From positions 1 through 20,475 of the IMG/VR virus record IMGVR_UViG_3300023220_000041: 20,475 nucleotides of DNA. One strand, written 5' to 3'. How positions within the stretch are numbered: position 1 is the first letter of the stretch; each line of letters starts with the position of its first letter. Of the stretch, positions 1 to 5,724 are shown piece after piece. Position numbers and translations under genes: made by a program. The stretch comes from a virus. The notes under the pieces are model-generated. The model was given only the letters and a program-made list of their open reading frames with translations, was not told where the DNA came from and did not search any database.

Positions 1-344
1 ACAACGAAGATATAAAAACAATCCAGTACGTAGAGGCTAGACCCGACAATAAAAGCGGATGCTTAACTACTGTTCAGAAAGATAACATTGTTATACGCAA
101 AAAATCAAAGTGCGTAAGAAGCGGTGGACGTGGTAGTTATGATAGGCATGAATGGGATTCAATTGACAATAACCACACTAGAAAGCTAACCATCAAGGAA
201 TGCGCGAGACTCCAAACAGTTCCAGAACGCCACATCGAAACGTTTTTAAACTCAGGTGTTAGTAATACGCAATTATTCAAGATGATTGGCAACGGATGGA
301 CTCACGATGTAATAGTACACATATTCAAAGGTTTACGTAATTAA
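1..344 (+). CDS. C-terminal part of a C5-cytosine DNA methyltransferase (5' truncated by window edge)
   Basis: The frame is open from base 3 and ends with TAA at 342-344, leaving 113 residues of a longer protein. The last third carries the two C-terminal landmarks of C5-cytosine methyltransferases: motif IX as RKLTIKECARLQTVPE and motif X as QLFKMIGNGW. Motif X helps bind S-adenosylmethionine and motif IX supports the target-recognition region. The catalytic PCQ loop and the SAM-binding FxGxG motif would lie upstream of the window and cannot be checked. The enzyme is expected to place 5-methylcytosine on phage DNA, probably to evade host restriction. It sits 27 bases before an adenine methyltransferase, so the two form a DNA-modification pair. 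Family call is strong; target sequence is unknown. Confidence 0.88.
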   Translation, partial: NEDIKTIQYVEARPDNKSGCLTTVQKDNIVIRKKSKCVRSGGRGSYDRHEWDSIDNNHTRKLTIKECARLQTVPERHIETFLNSGVSNTQLFKMIGNGWTHDVIVHIFKGLRN

Positions 345-371
345 TCAGGCACACAGCCAAGGGAGAAACAC

Positions 372-908
372 ATGAGTGATTTAATAAGTTCAGATGTAAA
401 CGATGATGACAAAAACAGTTGGGGAACTGACCCGGTAATATTTAAAGCTATGGATAAAGAGTTTCATTTTTCTCTAGATGCGGCGGCTAACGATAAAAAC
501 CATAAAGTAGATCTTTATTTAACAAAGGAAGATGATTCTTTAAGCGTCAACTGGTCTGAATTAATAGAAAATAACTATAAATTTTATAAGAAAACAGTTT
601 GGATAAATCCCCCGTACGGTAAAGGGTTTATTAAAAAGTTTATGACTAAGGCTATCGAGCAAAAAGCCTTTGGGGTTACTTCGGTTTTATTGGTACCCGC
701 GACACTTGACGCTCAATGGTTGCCGATCTCGGAAATATCAGAGATAAGAATTATAGTCGGGGGCCGGTTAAGTTTTTACCATCCGATTACCGGAAAGAAA
801 GTAAACGGAAATACCAAAGGATCGATGTTTGTTATATTTCGGCCAACTCGGGTACCATTAAATATCAAGCTTGTTGATCGCAATGAATTATTAATATTAG
901 GGAAATGA
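372..908 (+). CDS. Phage N6-adenine DNA methyltransferase (Dam-like, PF05869 type)
   Basis: The 178-residue protein starts at ATG 372 behind a good ribosome site (AAGGGAG). An early W17-G-T-D-P segment and FSLDAAAN (33-40) match the N-terminus of phage Dam-type methyltransferases. The catalytic motif IV is NPPY at residues 79-82, within VWINPPYGKG. A later GGRLSFYHP segment (about 129-137) and GSMFVIFRP resemble the C-terminal signature of the same family. The enzyme would transfer a methyl group from SAM to adenine N6 in phage DNA. The length is normal for the phage family. It follows a cytosine methyltransferase and precedes small unknown genes. Family assignment is confident; the recognition site cannot be read from the sequence. 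Confidence 0.88.
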   Translation: MSDLISSDVNDDDKNSWGTDPVIFKAMDKEFHFSLDAAANDKNHKVDLYLTKEDDSLSVNWSELIENNYKFYKKTVWINPPYGKGFIKKFMTKAIEQKAFGVTSVLLVPATLDAQWLPISEISEIRIIVGGRLSFYHPITGKKVNGNTKGSMFVIFRPTRVPLNIKLVDRNELLILGK

Positions 909-909
909 A

Positions 910-1089
910 ATGAACATAAAATACAAAGTAAGGCGAGTTGTTAGATTGGGAACCGGCAACGTACACACCAAAATTTTAGGATCATACTCTGATGTTAAAG
1001 ATGCTATAAAAAAGTGTTCTGACATGAGCTTAAGCGGAATTGGCGCGCGTTATGAAATAGTTGTTGAATATAACGATATTGATTTTTAG
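910..1089 (+). CDS. Small hypothetical protein (59 aa)
   Basis: This ORF starts at ATG 910, one base after the TGA of the adenine methyltransferase, and ends with TAG at 1087-1089. The ribosome site (AGGGAAATGA) overlaps the end of the upstream gene, so translation is probably coupled. The protein begins MNIKYKVRRVVRLGTGNV, is basic at the N-terminus and acidic at the C-terminus (EYNDIDF), and contains a segment (SYSDVKDAIKKCSDM) likely to be a helix. I see no signal peptide, membrane segment or known motif. Its position suggests a small accessory protein of the modification and recombination region. Function unknown. Confidence 0.7.
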   Translation: MNIKYKVRRVVRLGTGNVHTKILGSYSDVKDAIKKCSDMSLSGIGARYEIVVEYNDIDF

Positions 1090-1098
1090 GGAAATAAC

Positions 1099-1320
1099 AT
1101 GAACATTAACGCAGGGGCAATTAAACGATTAAAAGCTGAGATACAGGAAATTGAATCTTGCATGGAGCACGGTTTTACCTTGAAAGACTGGCTTAAATGT
1201 AGAATTGACTTACTTGAATATTTAGAGGCTGACACGCGGGAAGTTAAATTTGAAGCCTGGAAACCGGATGGGACTCTAGTATCTAAGGCAATTAATAAAA
1301 TGATTAAGGAAGAAAGGTGA
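1099..1320 (+). CDS. Small hypothetical protein, mostly helical (73 aa)
   Basis: ATG 1099 follows an AGGGAAATAAC ribosome site like those of several neighbours. The first 45 residues are rich in K, E and L with a heptad-like spacing (AIKRLKAEIQEIESCMEH), so a short coiled coil is plausible. The C-terminus is KAINKMIKEER. The stop TGA overlaps the GTG start of the NinG gene (GTGA), showing coupling to it. An opposite-strand frame over the same bases is a shadow. No family recognised. Confidence 0.72.
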   Translation: MNINAGAIKRLKAEIQEIESCMEHGFTLKDWLKCRIDLLEYLEADTREVKFEAWKPDGTLVSKAINKMIKEER

Positions 1321-1913
1321 AAAAATGCGAATGCGGCGTTTTGTTCGTTCAGCACAACAAGTTAATGAAAGAATGCTATAAGTGCATGGCTAAAAGTGCC
1401 CGGGTTAAGCGTGAGAAGAAGCAAGCCAAAGAGAGAAAAGCCGATGTTACCCGGGTAAAAAAGAAGTTGAAGCAGCTTGATCGCCAGGATATCCGGTGGC
1501 AGCATAAACAAACACAGCCAATTTTTAATAAAATGCGAAAGTTAGAAGAATATTTATGGTTTCAAACCCGGGGCCTGGAACCTGAATGCATATCTTGCGG
1601 TAAGAAAGATATGGATTGGTCATGCGGTCACTTTAAGACCGTTGGATCGTCCGGAGAGCTTCGCTATGACGTAACCAACAGTTTCATCCAGTGTAATCGC
1701 TATTGTAATCGGGGGCTGTCAGGGAACATTAACGGCAACAAAACAACCCGGGGTTATTTAAAAGGTTTGGCGGAAAGATTTGGAGAGGATCGCGCCCGGG
1801 AGATTATCGAGTATTGCGAAACGTCCCGGGTCAAAAAATGGACTTGGCAAGAGATCGAAGGTATCAGATTTGAGTGCAATAAAAAGATTAGGAAATTAAA
1901 GAAATTAGTTTAA
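1317..1913 (+). CDS. ninG: NinG/Rap-like recombination endonuclease
   Basis: The 198-residue protein starts at GTG 1317, overlapping the previous stop. It has the NinG layout: N-terminal Cys pairs (C4/C6 and C20/C23), a long basic helical stretch (about 28-60), then a zinc-binding HNH-like region with C91-x2-C94, C103-G-H105 and C126-x3-C130-N. The segments CGHFKTVGS and FIQCNRYCNRGLSGN are typical of lambda NinG (Rap), which cleaves recombination intermediates at branched DNA. This places the area in a nin-region-like accessory block of a lambdoid-type phage. Length and cysteine pattern agree with the family. High confidence in the family; activity not shown. Confidence 0.9.
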   Translation: MKKCECGVLFVQHNKLMKECYKCMAKSARVKREKKQAKERKADVTRVKKKLKQLDRQDIRWQHKQTQPIFNKMRKLEEYLWFQTRGLEPECISCGKKDMDWSCGHFKTVGSSGELRYDVTNSFIQCNRYCNRGLSGNINGNKTTRGYLKGLAERFGEDRAREIIEYCETSRVKKWTWQEIEGIRFECNKKIRKLKKLV

Positions 1914-1921
1914 AATAAGTG

Positions 1922-1950
1922 TTGACACTGCGACACAATGACGCTATAGT
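1922..1950 (+). promoter_or_regulatory. Sigma70-type promoter P1, copy 1 of a repeated element
   Basis: TTGACA (1922-1927, a perfect -35 box) and TATAGT (1945-1950, -10) are separated by exactly 17 bases. It lies just after ninG and about 43 bases before the next start. The spacer and flanks are nearly the same as at 2250-2289: 32 of 40 positions are identical over 1921-1960, including non-consensus spacer bases. That suggests a shared regulator-binding site as well as a promoter. Confidence 0.72.
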
Positions 1951-1993
1951 TAGTATCAAGAAAGGGAAACAAACAAACCAAAGGAAACAAAAA

Positions 1994-2218
1994 ATGAAAA
2001 CATTATCATCAGCATCAAAGTTAACAAGAAAGATACTTGAAGAAGGAAGCGTAACAATCGAAACCAGAACAACGACAGTAAGCGGAGCATGTAACCTAAG
2101 AATAATCAACAAGACAGCCAAGGGATACAGAGCAGGCCTAAAGCTAAGAGATTCAGGCAAGATTGTTAACATACAGAACTTCACAAGCCTAGCAAAACTA
2201 AAGTATGCAATATCATAG
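1994..2218 (+). CDS. Small basic hypothetical protein (74 aa) behind promoter P1
   Basis: I start this gene at ATG 1994, after AAGGAAAC and downstream of promoter P1; an earlier in-frame ATG at 1919 lies on the promoter itself and is rejected. The product begins MKTLSSASKLTRKILEEGSV and continues with VTIETRTTTVSGACNLRIIN and a basic AKGYRAGLKLRDSGK stretch. It has many Lys and Arg residues and looks like a small mixed alpha/beta protein. Arg codons are almost all AGA or AGG and the whole gene is A-rich, unlike ninG. It is the only gene between P1 and the terminator at 2219, so it is a one-gene transcription unit. Function unknown; a host-takeover or regulatory peptide would fit the context. 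Confidence 0.7.
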   Translation: MKTLSSASKLTRKILEEGSVTIETRTTTVSGACNLRIINKTAKGYRAGLKLRDSGKIVNIQNFTSLAKLKYAIS

Positions 2219-2236
2219 AGAGCCTTCGGGCTTTTA
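2219..2236 (+). terminator. Rho-independent terminator after the P1 gene
   Basis: AGCC (2221-2224), a TTCG tetraloop and GGCT (2229-2232) form a short very stable hairpin, extended by two weaker pairs, then TTTTATTT. It starts directly after the TAG at 2216-2218. Confidence 0.68.
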
Positions 2237-2250
2237 TTTCAAATTAACCC

Positions 2251-2279
2251 TTGACACTACGACATAATGACGGTATTAT
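2251..2279 (+). promoter_or_regulatory. Sigma70-type promoter P2, copy 2 of the repeated element
   Basis: TTGACA (2251-2256) and TATTAT (2274-2279) are 17 bases apart, directly after the terminator at 2219-2236. A second TATAAT at 2283-2288 is present but is too far from this -35 box. The element repeats P1 (32 of 40 positions, 2250-2289). It should drive the run of small genes from 2321 onward. Confidence 0.72.
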
Positions 2280-2320
2280 TAGTATAATGGGAGAAAGGGA
2301 TCAAAAACAGGGGGTGAATT

Positions 2321-2593
2321 TTGGATCAATTTAAAGCGGAATCGCAATGGCTTGAAGTTGCAAATAAATTAAATTCTAGGTTGAACTTAATAATAGATTA
2401 CACGCAGGGCGCATGGACATTGAAGGGTGGTAAAAAATTACTTTCAAGCTCATTGCTTTTAGGTGCCAGTCATGATGTTCAGCTCCGGGTTTTTATGGCT
2501 TTAAATTCAAATACAAAATCAAGCTTTAAAAATTTAATTATCTTGGTTAGTGTTATTCACTGTGAGTGTATTGATAAATTGAAGGTGCGTTAA
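2321..2593 (+). CDS. Hypothetical protein (90 aa), first gene of the P2 operon
   Basis: The start is TTG 2321, preceded by a strong GGGGG ribosome site (2310-2314); no in-frame ATG is better placed. The sequence (MDQFKAESQWLEVANKLN onward) has an N-terminal helical part, a GAWTLKGGKK loop and a hydrophobic middle (KNLIILVSVIHCEC). The hydrophobic part is short and broken by polar residues, so I do not call a membrane segment. It ends with TAA at 2591-2593, one base before the next ATG. No family recognised. Confidence 0.68.
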   Translation: MDQFKAESQWLEVANKLNSRLNLIIDYTQGAWTLKGGKKLLSSSLLLGASHDVQLRVFMALNSNTKSSFKNLIILVSVIHCECIDKLKVR

Positions 2594-2594
2594 A

Positions 2595-2795
2595 ATGAAA
2601 GTTTGTGAGTTTTTAAAATTGCAAGAAGTATCGCGAGAGCTTCAGAGATACGTGTCAGCGGTAGAGATCACGGATTGGCATTTAGATAATAGGGTTCAAG
2701 GTGTTAGCTCCACAGATCCTTATGATATGGCGGTTAAATTCTCACAAAATAAAATAGTTTTGGAGCAAATTATAGGGCTAATAAATGACGCTTGA
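2595..2795 (+). CDS. Small hypothetical protein (66 aa)
   Basis: ATG 2595 begins one base after the previous stop; the AAGGTGCGTT before it can serve as ribosome site. The product (MKVCEFLKLQEVSRELQRYV onward) looks fully helical with no membrane segment. It overlaps the next gene by 11 bases, so the pair is probably translationally coupled. The next gene encodes a DNA-binding protein; this one could be a partner, but that is inference. No family recognised. Confidence 0.68.
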   Translation: MKVCEFLKLQEVSRELQRYVSAVEITDWHLDNRVQGVSSTDPYDMAVKFSQNKIVLEQIIGLINDA

Positions 2796-3009
2796 AATTA
2801 ATGAAGTAAAGTTTATTCAACTACAAGATTCCGCCGGGCTTAGGGTTGGCCTATCAAACAAGCCAGCGGCAGATTTTCTAGGTGTAAAGGTGAGAACTGT
2901 AGAGAGGTGGCGTAGTGGCCAAATAGAAGCCCCTAAAGCAGTTATAATGTGCCTGGAGTCAATAATACAGGGTAAGCCAGTTAATAAACTAAAGGTACGT
3001 CATGAATGA
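2785..3009 (+). CDS. Helix-turn-helix DNA-binding protein (74 aa)
   Basis: Residues 26-46 read as a helix-turn-helix: KPAADFLGVKVRTVERWRSG, where AADFLGV is the first helix, the turn follows, and RTVERWRSG is the recognition helix. This resembles small phage proteins in which a FLGVSxRTVxRW pattern marks an XRE/Cro-like or MerR-like reading head. The rest (APKAVIMCLESIIQGK) forms a supporting helix. It overlaps the previous gene by 11 bases and the next small gene by 8. It lies in the P2 operon and could bind the repeated P1/P2 element, though nothing in the sequence proves that. Transcription regulator is the most likely role. Confidence 0.72.
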   Translation: MTLEINEVKFIQLQDSAGLRVGLSNKPAADFLGVKVRTVERWRSGQIEAPKAVIMCLESIIQGKPVNKLKVRHE

Positions 3010-3118
3010 CCTATTAATAACACTAACATCAATATCGATATTCGCAATAATAGCAATACGGATACACATGGAAGTTAATTTTTATAAATTAAAGCGGGAG
3101 ATAAAGGGTTATGAGTAA
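3002..3118 (+). CDS. Small single-span membrane peptide (38 aa)
   Basis: This short ORF starts at ATG 3002, inside the end of the helix-turn-helix gene, and stops with TAA at 3116-3118, inside the start of the next gene. Its product begins MNDLLITLTSISIFAIIAIR, giving one hydrophobic span (about residues 3-21), then a polar tail rich in K and E. The overlapping arrangement on both sides fits translational coupling. An N-out topology with a basic cytoplasmic tail is likely. Function unknown. Its size makes it easy to miss, but it closes an otherwise 100-base gap between genes. Confidence 0.55.
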   Translation: MNDLLITLTSISIFAIIAIRIHMEVNFYKLKREIKGYE

Positions 3119-3350
3119 AGTAAGTTTTAATGTGGATTGCGACAAGGTTTCGGTTGAGTATAGCATTCAAAGCGGGATGGTTGACGTTGAGATTGAAGGC
3201 GTTGAGATTACCGACCTGATAGAGCAGGTTGAGGCTAGCGAAATTTTAGACGATATTGGTGAAGATGATATTTTTGAGCATTTGGGTGACGATAAAATCA
3301 TAAAGCATTTAGAATTGCAGGGCTGGATGGTTATTGAATCTGATGGCTGA
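3111..3350 (+). CDS. Acidic hypothetical protein (79 aa)
   Basis: ATG 3111 follows AAAGGG and overlaps the previous membrane peptide. The protein (MSKVSFNVDCDKVSVEYSIQ onward) has an N-terminal beta-like half and a strongly acidic helical half (EILDDIGEDDIFEHLGDDK). The overall charge is very negative, as in DNA-mimic or inhibitor proteins, although acidity alone proves nothing. The stop overlaps the DUF1367 gene start (8 bases). No family recognised. Confidence 0.7.
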   Translation: MSKVSFNVDCDKVSVEYSIQSGMVDVEIEGVEITDLIEQVEASEILDDIGEDDIFEHLGDDKIIKHLELQGWMVIESDG

Positions 3351-3783
3351 GTACACGTTAATCAAAATGGCTGGTGGAATATTTGCCCCGGCTGACGATG
3401 TTGAAGCGGAGGAACTAAAGAGGCTAAAAACTGGTAAGGCATTCCGGTGTAAAATTACAGAAATTCAGAATTACGAGCTACTTCAAAAGATATGGGTTTT
3501 CTTTAAATTTTGCGCTCAGTATTATTACGGTGATGAAAATGTCACCAAGCATCAAATACAGTTAACCAAGGATAAGTTAACAATGTCTGCCGGGTATGTA
3601 AGGCAGGAGTTTTTACCTGATGGGCTTAGGTTTGAATTATACCCAAAGTCGATCAGTTACGGTAAAATGAAACCAGAAGAAAGGGAGATTTTTTACACAG
3701 CAGTAACTAACGCAGCAATGAGAAATATTTTTACCGGGTGCGATGAAGCGACAATAAATAGATTGCATTCATTTTTTAATTAA
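3343..3783 (+). CDS. DUF1367 family phage protein
   Basis: I choose ATG 3343 (MAEYTLIKMAGGIFAPADD), which matches the usual beginning of the family; a TTG nine bases upstream is less likely. The 146-residue protein shows the DUF1367 features: an N-terminal segment ending in APADD, then ELKRLKTGKAFRCKI, NYELLQKIWVFFKFCAQYY, and a C-terminal MRNIFTGCDEATINR. The family is common next to NinG and other nin-region genes in lambdoid phages, and is often placed near recombination and late-regulation genes. Its biochemical role is not known to me. Family call is confident. Confidence 0.82.
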   Translation: MAEYTLIKMAGGIFAPADDVEAEELKRLKTGKAFRCKITEIQNYELLQKIWVFFKFCAQYYYGDENVTKHQIQLTKDKLTMSAGYVRQEFLPDGLRFELYPKSISYGKMKPEEREIFYTAVTNAAMRNIFTGCDEATINRLHSFFN

Positions 3784-3808
3784 CGGCATAAGCCAAAGGG
3801 AGAGTAAA

Positions 3809-3973
3809 GTGATTATAAGCGTAAGTTTTGATTTAGAAGTTCCAGATGATTCAAATGATGAGGAATTGGAGGAGTGGATTGAATTTAATTTAAACGCATC
3901 GGGTAGCATGAAACTAAGCAATTCATTTTATGGTACTGATCTTGATGCGTTCAATGTCCAAGTAAACACATAG
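3809..3973 (+). CDS. Small acidic hypothetical protein (54 aa), GTG start
   Basis: The ORF starts at GTG 3809 behind an excellent AAGGGAGAG ribosome site and ends with TAG at 3971-3973. The product (MIISVSFDLEVPDDSNDEEL onward) has a short beta strand followed by an acidic helix. It contains no cysteine or membrane span. The RMF-like ORF continues in exactly the same reading frame 12 bases after its stop, which matters for how that ORF is started. Function unknown. Confidence 0.65.
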   Translation: MIISVSFDLEVPDDSNDEELEEWIEFNLNASGSMKLSNSFYGTDLDAFNVQVNT

Positions 3974-3985
3974 AGAGTCAACACC

Positions 3986-4129
3986 ATCAACATCGAAATA
4001 TACCGCCAGGGTTACGCAGGACACGCAAGCAATCTTGATAACCCTCACTGCTACAATACAGAGTTAAAAGCGTTCTGTGAGTGGCAGGGAGGCTATAACG
4101 ATGCTAAAGCAAAGTACAACCCAATTTAA
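3986..4129 (+). CDS. RMF-like peptide (47 aa) lacking a canonical start codon
   Basis: The frame after the TAG at 3971-3973 encodes NIEIYRQGYAGHASNLDNPH and continues CYNTELKAFCEWQGGYNDAK. The pattern RxGYxxx..C-Y......W..G[YW]..A is that of ribosome modulation factor, the small protein that dimerises 70S ribosomes into inactive 100S particles in gammaproteobacteria. Phages often carry such short relatives. No ATG, GTG or TTG lies between the upstream stop and the conserved part. The codon where ATG is expected is ATC 3986, preceded by GAGAG and CAACACC, very like the leader of the gene at 6867 (TAACACCATG). Options are an AUC start, reinitiation, a recent start-codon mutation or a sequencing error. 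Homology is moderate; expression uncertain. Confidence 0.55.
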   Translation: MNIEIYRQGYAGHASNLDNPHCYNTELKAFCEWQGGYNDAKAKYNPI

Positions 4130-4141
4130 ACAGGGGTAATC

Positions 4142-4315
4142 ATGAAATTATCAAAGAAAGAACAGGCTGAATTTAATCGCATTACATCTGAACTTATGAA
4201 TTTTTTAGATAAAACATTCCATCCTCACTGCACTGTGGTGGTTACATCTGAAAATGCAGAGTTATTGGAGGGTTCGCTATCAAACAATAATCCCAAATAT
4301 CAGCAGGCAGGTTAA
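4142..4315 (+). CDS. Small hypothetical protein (57 aa)
   Basis: ATG 4142 follows AGGGG at a good distance; the stop is TAA 4313-4315, two bases before the next ATG. The product begins MKLSKKEQAEFNRITSELMN, mostly helical, followed by HPHCTVVVTSEN and an asparagine-rich end. Nothing in it points to a membrane or nucleic-acid role. It belongs to the run of small genes leading to the lysis cassette. Function unknown. Confidence 0.62.
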   Translation: MKLSKKEQAEFNRITSELMNFLDKTFHPHCTVVVTSENAELLEGSLSNNNPKYQQAG

Positions 4316-4317
4316 TC

Positions 4318-4503
4318 ATGACTTGGTTAAGAGATAATAACACTCACTGCGGCAGGGATTGCCAACACGGTCGTCAGATTGGAAAGTGCACTGATTGCGA
4401 TTTAATCGAAGCTGAAAAGGAGATTGAAAAGCTCAAGGCTGAGAATGGCAAACTCAGAGAGTTATTAAGCAGAGAGGGTAAGTTATGTTCAGAAACAGAT
4501 TAA
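4318..4503 (+). CDS. Small cysteine-rich protein with C-terminal coiled coil (61 aa)
   Basis: The N-terminal half has C11-x3-C15 and C24-x2-C27 with H10 and H17 nearby (THCGRDCQHGRQIGKCTDCD), a likely small zinc site. The second half (LIEAEKEIEKLKAENGKLRE) is a clear leucine-heptad coiled coil, so the protein is probably a dimer. Proteins of this layout are common as small unassigned genes in phages of Gram-negative hosts. It overlaps the next exported peptide by 19 bases. Function unknown; a protein-protein or nucleic-acid adaptor is possible. Confidence 0.68.
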   Translation: MTWLRDNNTHCGRDCQHGRQIGKCTDCDLIEAEKEIEKLKAENGKLRELLSREGKLCSETD

Positions 4504-4661
4504 CATCGGGTTTAATTTTGGCATTATGCGCAGGTGTATCGGCGGGGAGTTTACAAGATACAGCATTCAACGTATCAAACCCATTCGTTACAATGCCATA
4601 TAAGCGCACAGGCGGCAGGCGTCCAGTTAAACAGCGCAACCCAAACGCAAGGGGTAGATAA
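4485..4661 (+). CDS. Small exported peptide upstream of the endolysin (58 aa)
   Basis: ATG 4485 has an AGAGGGTAAG ribosome site. The product starts MFRNRLTSGLILALCAGVSA, a standard signal peptide with basic n-region, hydrophobic core and a likely signal peptidase I site after VSA (about residue 19). The mature part is short, Pro/Arg-rich and basic (TGGRRPVKQRNPNARGR). The LALC sequence is not a proper lipobox, so I do not call a lipoprotein. The stop TAA overlaps the endolysin ATG (TAATG). Position and export suggest a lysis accessory such as a spanin-like or envelope-binding peptide; this is inference. Confidence 0.58.
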   Translation: MFRNRLTSGLILALCAGVSAGSLQDTAFNVSNPFVTMPYKRTGGRRPVKQRNPNARGR

Positions 4662-5071
4662 TGAATACAAACAAGCTTCTAGAACAACTAAAGCGCCATG
4701 AAGGACTTGAGCTTAAAGCTTACTTATGCCCCGCAGATAAAATATCTATCGGATTTGGCCGGAATTTGCAGGATCGCGGAATTACAGAAAGTGAAGCTGA
4801 ATACCTGCTAATCAACGATGTAAAGCACTTCCAACAAAAGCTAATGACGCATCAGTTTTACGCATACTCCAATGAGGTTCGTCGGGGCGTCCTTATAAAT
4901 ATGGCTTTTAACATTGGTGTATCTGGATTGCTTAAATTCAAAAAGACCATCAATTTTATTGAGCAGCAGTATTTTGATCAAGCAGCTAGTGAAATGCTGG
5001 ATAGTAAATGGGCTAAACAGGTCGGTGATAGAGCTATTGAATTATCAAATCAGATGCGTGAGGGTGTTTGA
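4661..5071 (+). CDS. GH24 (T4-lysozyme-type) endolysin
   Basis: The 136-residue protein is a phage lysozyme that cleaves the glycan of peptidoglycan. E14 in RHEGLELKAYLCPADK is the catalytic glutamate, and the ISIGFGRNL segment is the family landmark. Spacing follows the T4 E-8-D-5-T rule, but the aspartate place holds C23 and the threonine place S29. The rest (VRRGVLINMAFNIGVSGLLK near 90) is the conserved helical half. There is no signal peptide or SAR segment, so release depends on a holin. It overlaps the exported peptide upstream (TAATG) and the 38-residue TM peptide downstream (TTGA). High confidence. Confidence 0.92.
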   Translation: MNTNKLLEQLKRHEGLELKAYLCPADKISIGFGRNLQDRGITESEAEYLLINDVKHFQQKLMTHQFYAYSNEVRRGVLINMAFNIGVSGLLKFKKTINFIEQQYFDQAASEMLDSKWAKQVGDRAIELSNQMREGV

Positions 5072-5184
5072 GTAAAAGAAGTATTTACAAGCGCAACTAT
5101 AAACCGGGTGCCAGGGGTAAAACAAATCCACGGTATCTATGGTTTATATTATTTATTTTAATATTTATAGGGATCATTATATGA
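5068..5184 (+). CDS. Single-TM basic peptide in the lysis cassette (38 aa), TTG start
   Basis: This ORF starts at TTG 5068, overlapping the endolysin stop, and ends with TGA 5182-5184, overlapping the holin ATG at 5181. The product begins MSKRSIYKRNYKPGARGKTN and ends in a hydrophobic span (WFILFILIFIGIII, residues 25-38). The 24-residue basic part followed by a C-terminal membrane span is unlike a signal peptide. A GTGAGGG ribosome site precedes it. Coupling on both sides within the lysis cassette suggests a lysis protein such as a second small holin, an antiholin or an amurin-like peptide. No family recognised; the ORF itself is well supported by its overlaps. Confidence 0.6.
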   Translation: MSKRSIYKRNYKPGARGKTNPRYLWFILFILIFIGIII

Positions 5185-5678
5185 GTTGGAAAGACACGCT
5201 CGCAGCAATAGCGCCCACACTAGCAACTGTAATAGGTGGCCCATTAGCAGGAACGGCCACTAAATTTTTAACTGGTAAATTACTTGGCAAGGAAACCACG
5301 GATACCGCAGAGTTAGAGCAGTTTATTTTAGGCGCAAGCCCGGAGCAGTTAGCCAATATAAAAAGCCTGGATAATGAATTTAAGTTAGAAATGGAAAGGC
5401 TGGGTATAGACGTATTTAAGCTTGAAGTTGCAGATAAAGGCAATGCCAGGATGCACAATAAAGATTCTATAATGCCTTCTGTAATGGTCGTTATGCTTTC
5501 CGTGTTTGTTGTAGGTATAGTTTACCTCTTATTCTTTTATGAGCCGCCTGAAGGTTCCAGGGACGTTTTATTCATGCTTTTGGGTATCGTTGTTAAGGAA
5601 TGGGCAAACGCAATGCATTATTGGTACGGCACAACACGATCAAGCGCGCAAAAAACTAATTTAATTAACAGGAGGTAA
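5181..5678 (+). CDS. Three-TM phage holin (Holin_3TMs type)
   Basis: I start at ATG 5181 (MSWKDTLAAIAPTLATVIGG), not at the upstream in-frame ATG 5139, because 5181 overlaps the preceding stop as ATGA and fits the family N-terminus. The 165-residue protein has a hydrophobic N-terminal segment (about 8-30), an amphipathic acidic middle (44-85), a DKGNARMHNKDS link, and two clear membrane spans (98-120 and 127-147). The C-terminus WYGTTRSSAQK resembles the family ending. It would form inner-membrane holes that release the endolysin. The last codons contain the AGGAGG that serves the next mini-ORF. Confidence 0.85.
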   Translation: MSWKDTLAAIAPTLATVIGGPLAGTATKFLTGKLLGKETTDTAELEQFILGASPEQLANIKSLDNEFKLEMERLGIDVFKLEVADKGNARMHNKDSIMPSVMVVMLSVFVVGIVYLLFFYEPPEGSRDVLFMLLGIVVKEWANAMHYWYGTTRSSAQKTNLINRR

Positions 5679-5680
5679 CC

Positions 5681-5707
5681 ATGCGAGATGAAGGCTGTAT
5701 GGGTTAA
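5681..5707 (+). CDS. Possible 8-codon minigene after the holin
   Basis: ATG 5681 follows a perfect GGAGG at 5671-5675 with 5-base spacing and encodes MRDEGCMG before TAA at 5705-5707. It sits between the holin and the terminator. It may be a leader or translated minigene, or the truncated remnant of a lost gene whose ribosome site survives. Confidence 0.3.
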   Translation: MRDEGCMG

Positions 5708-5713
5708 CTAAGG

Positions 5714-5723
5714 GGTGATCACC
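5714..5723. promoter_or_regulatory. Perfect 10-base palindrome before the lysis terminator
   Basis: GGTGATCACC is fully self-complementary and lies one base before the terminator stem. It could be a protein-binding site or a small hairpin that helps termination. Confidence 0.3.
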
Positions 5724-5724
5724 G

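Noticed and set aside
1919-1993. Upstream ATG for the 74-residue gene
   Set aside because: ATG 1919 lies on the -35 region of promoter P1, so it would not be in the main transcript.
5139-5180. Holin start at ATG 5139
   Set aside because: This part overlaps the TM peptide in another frame, lacks a ribosome site and adds 14 residues unlike the holin family. ATG 5181 overlaps the upstream stop and fits better.
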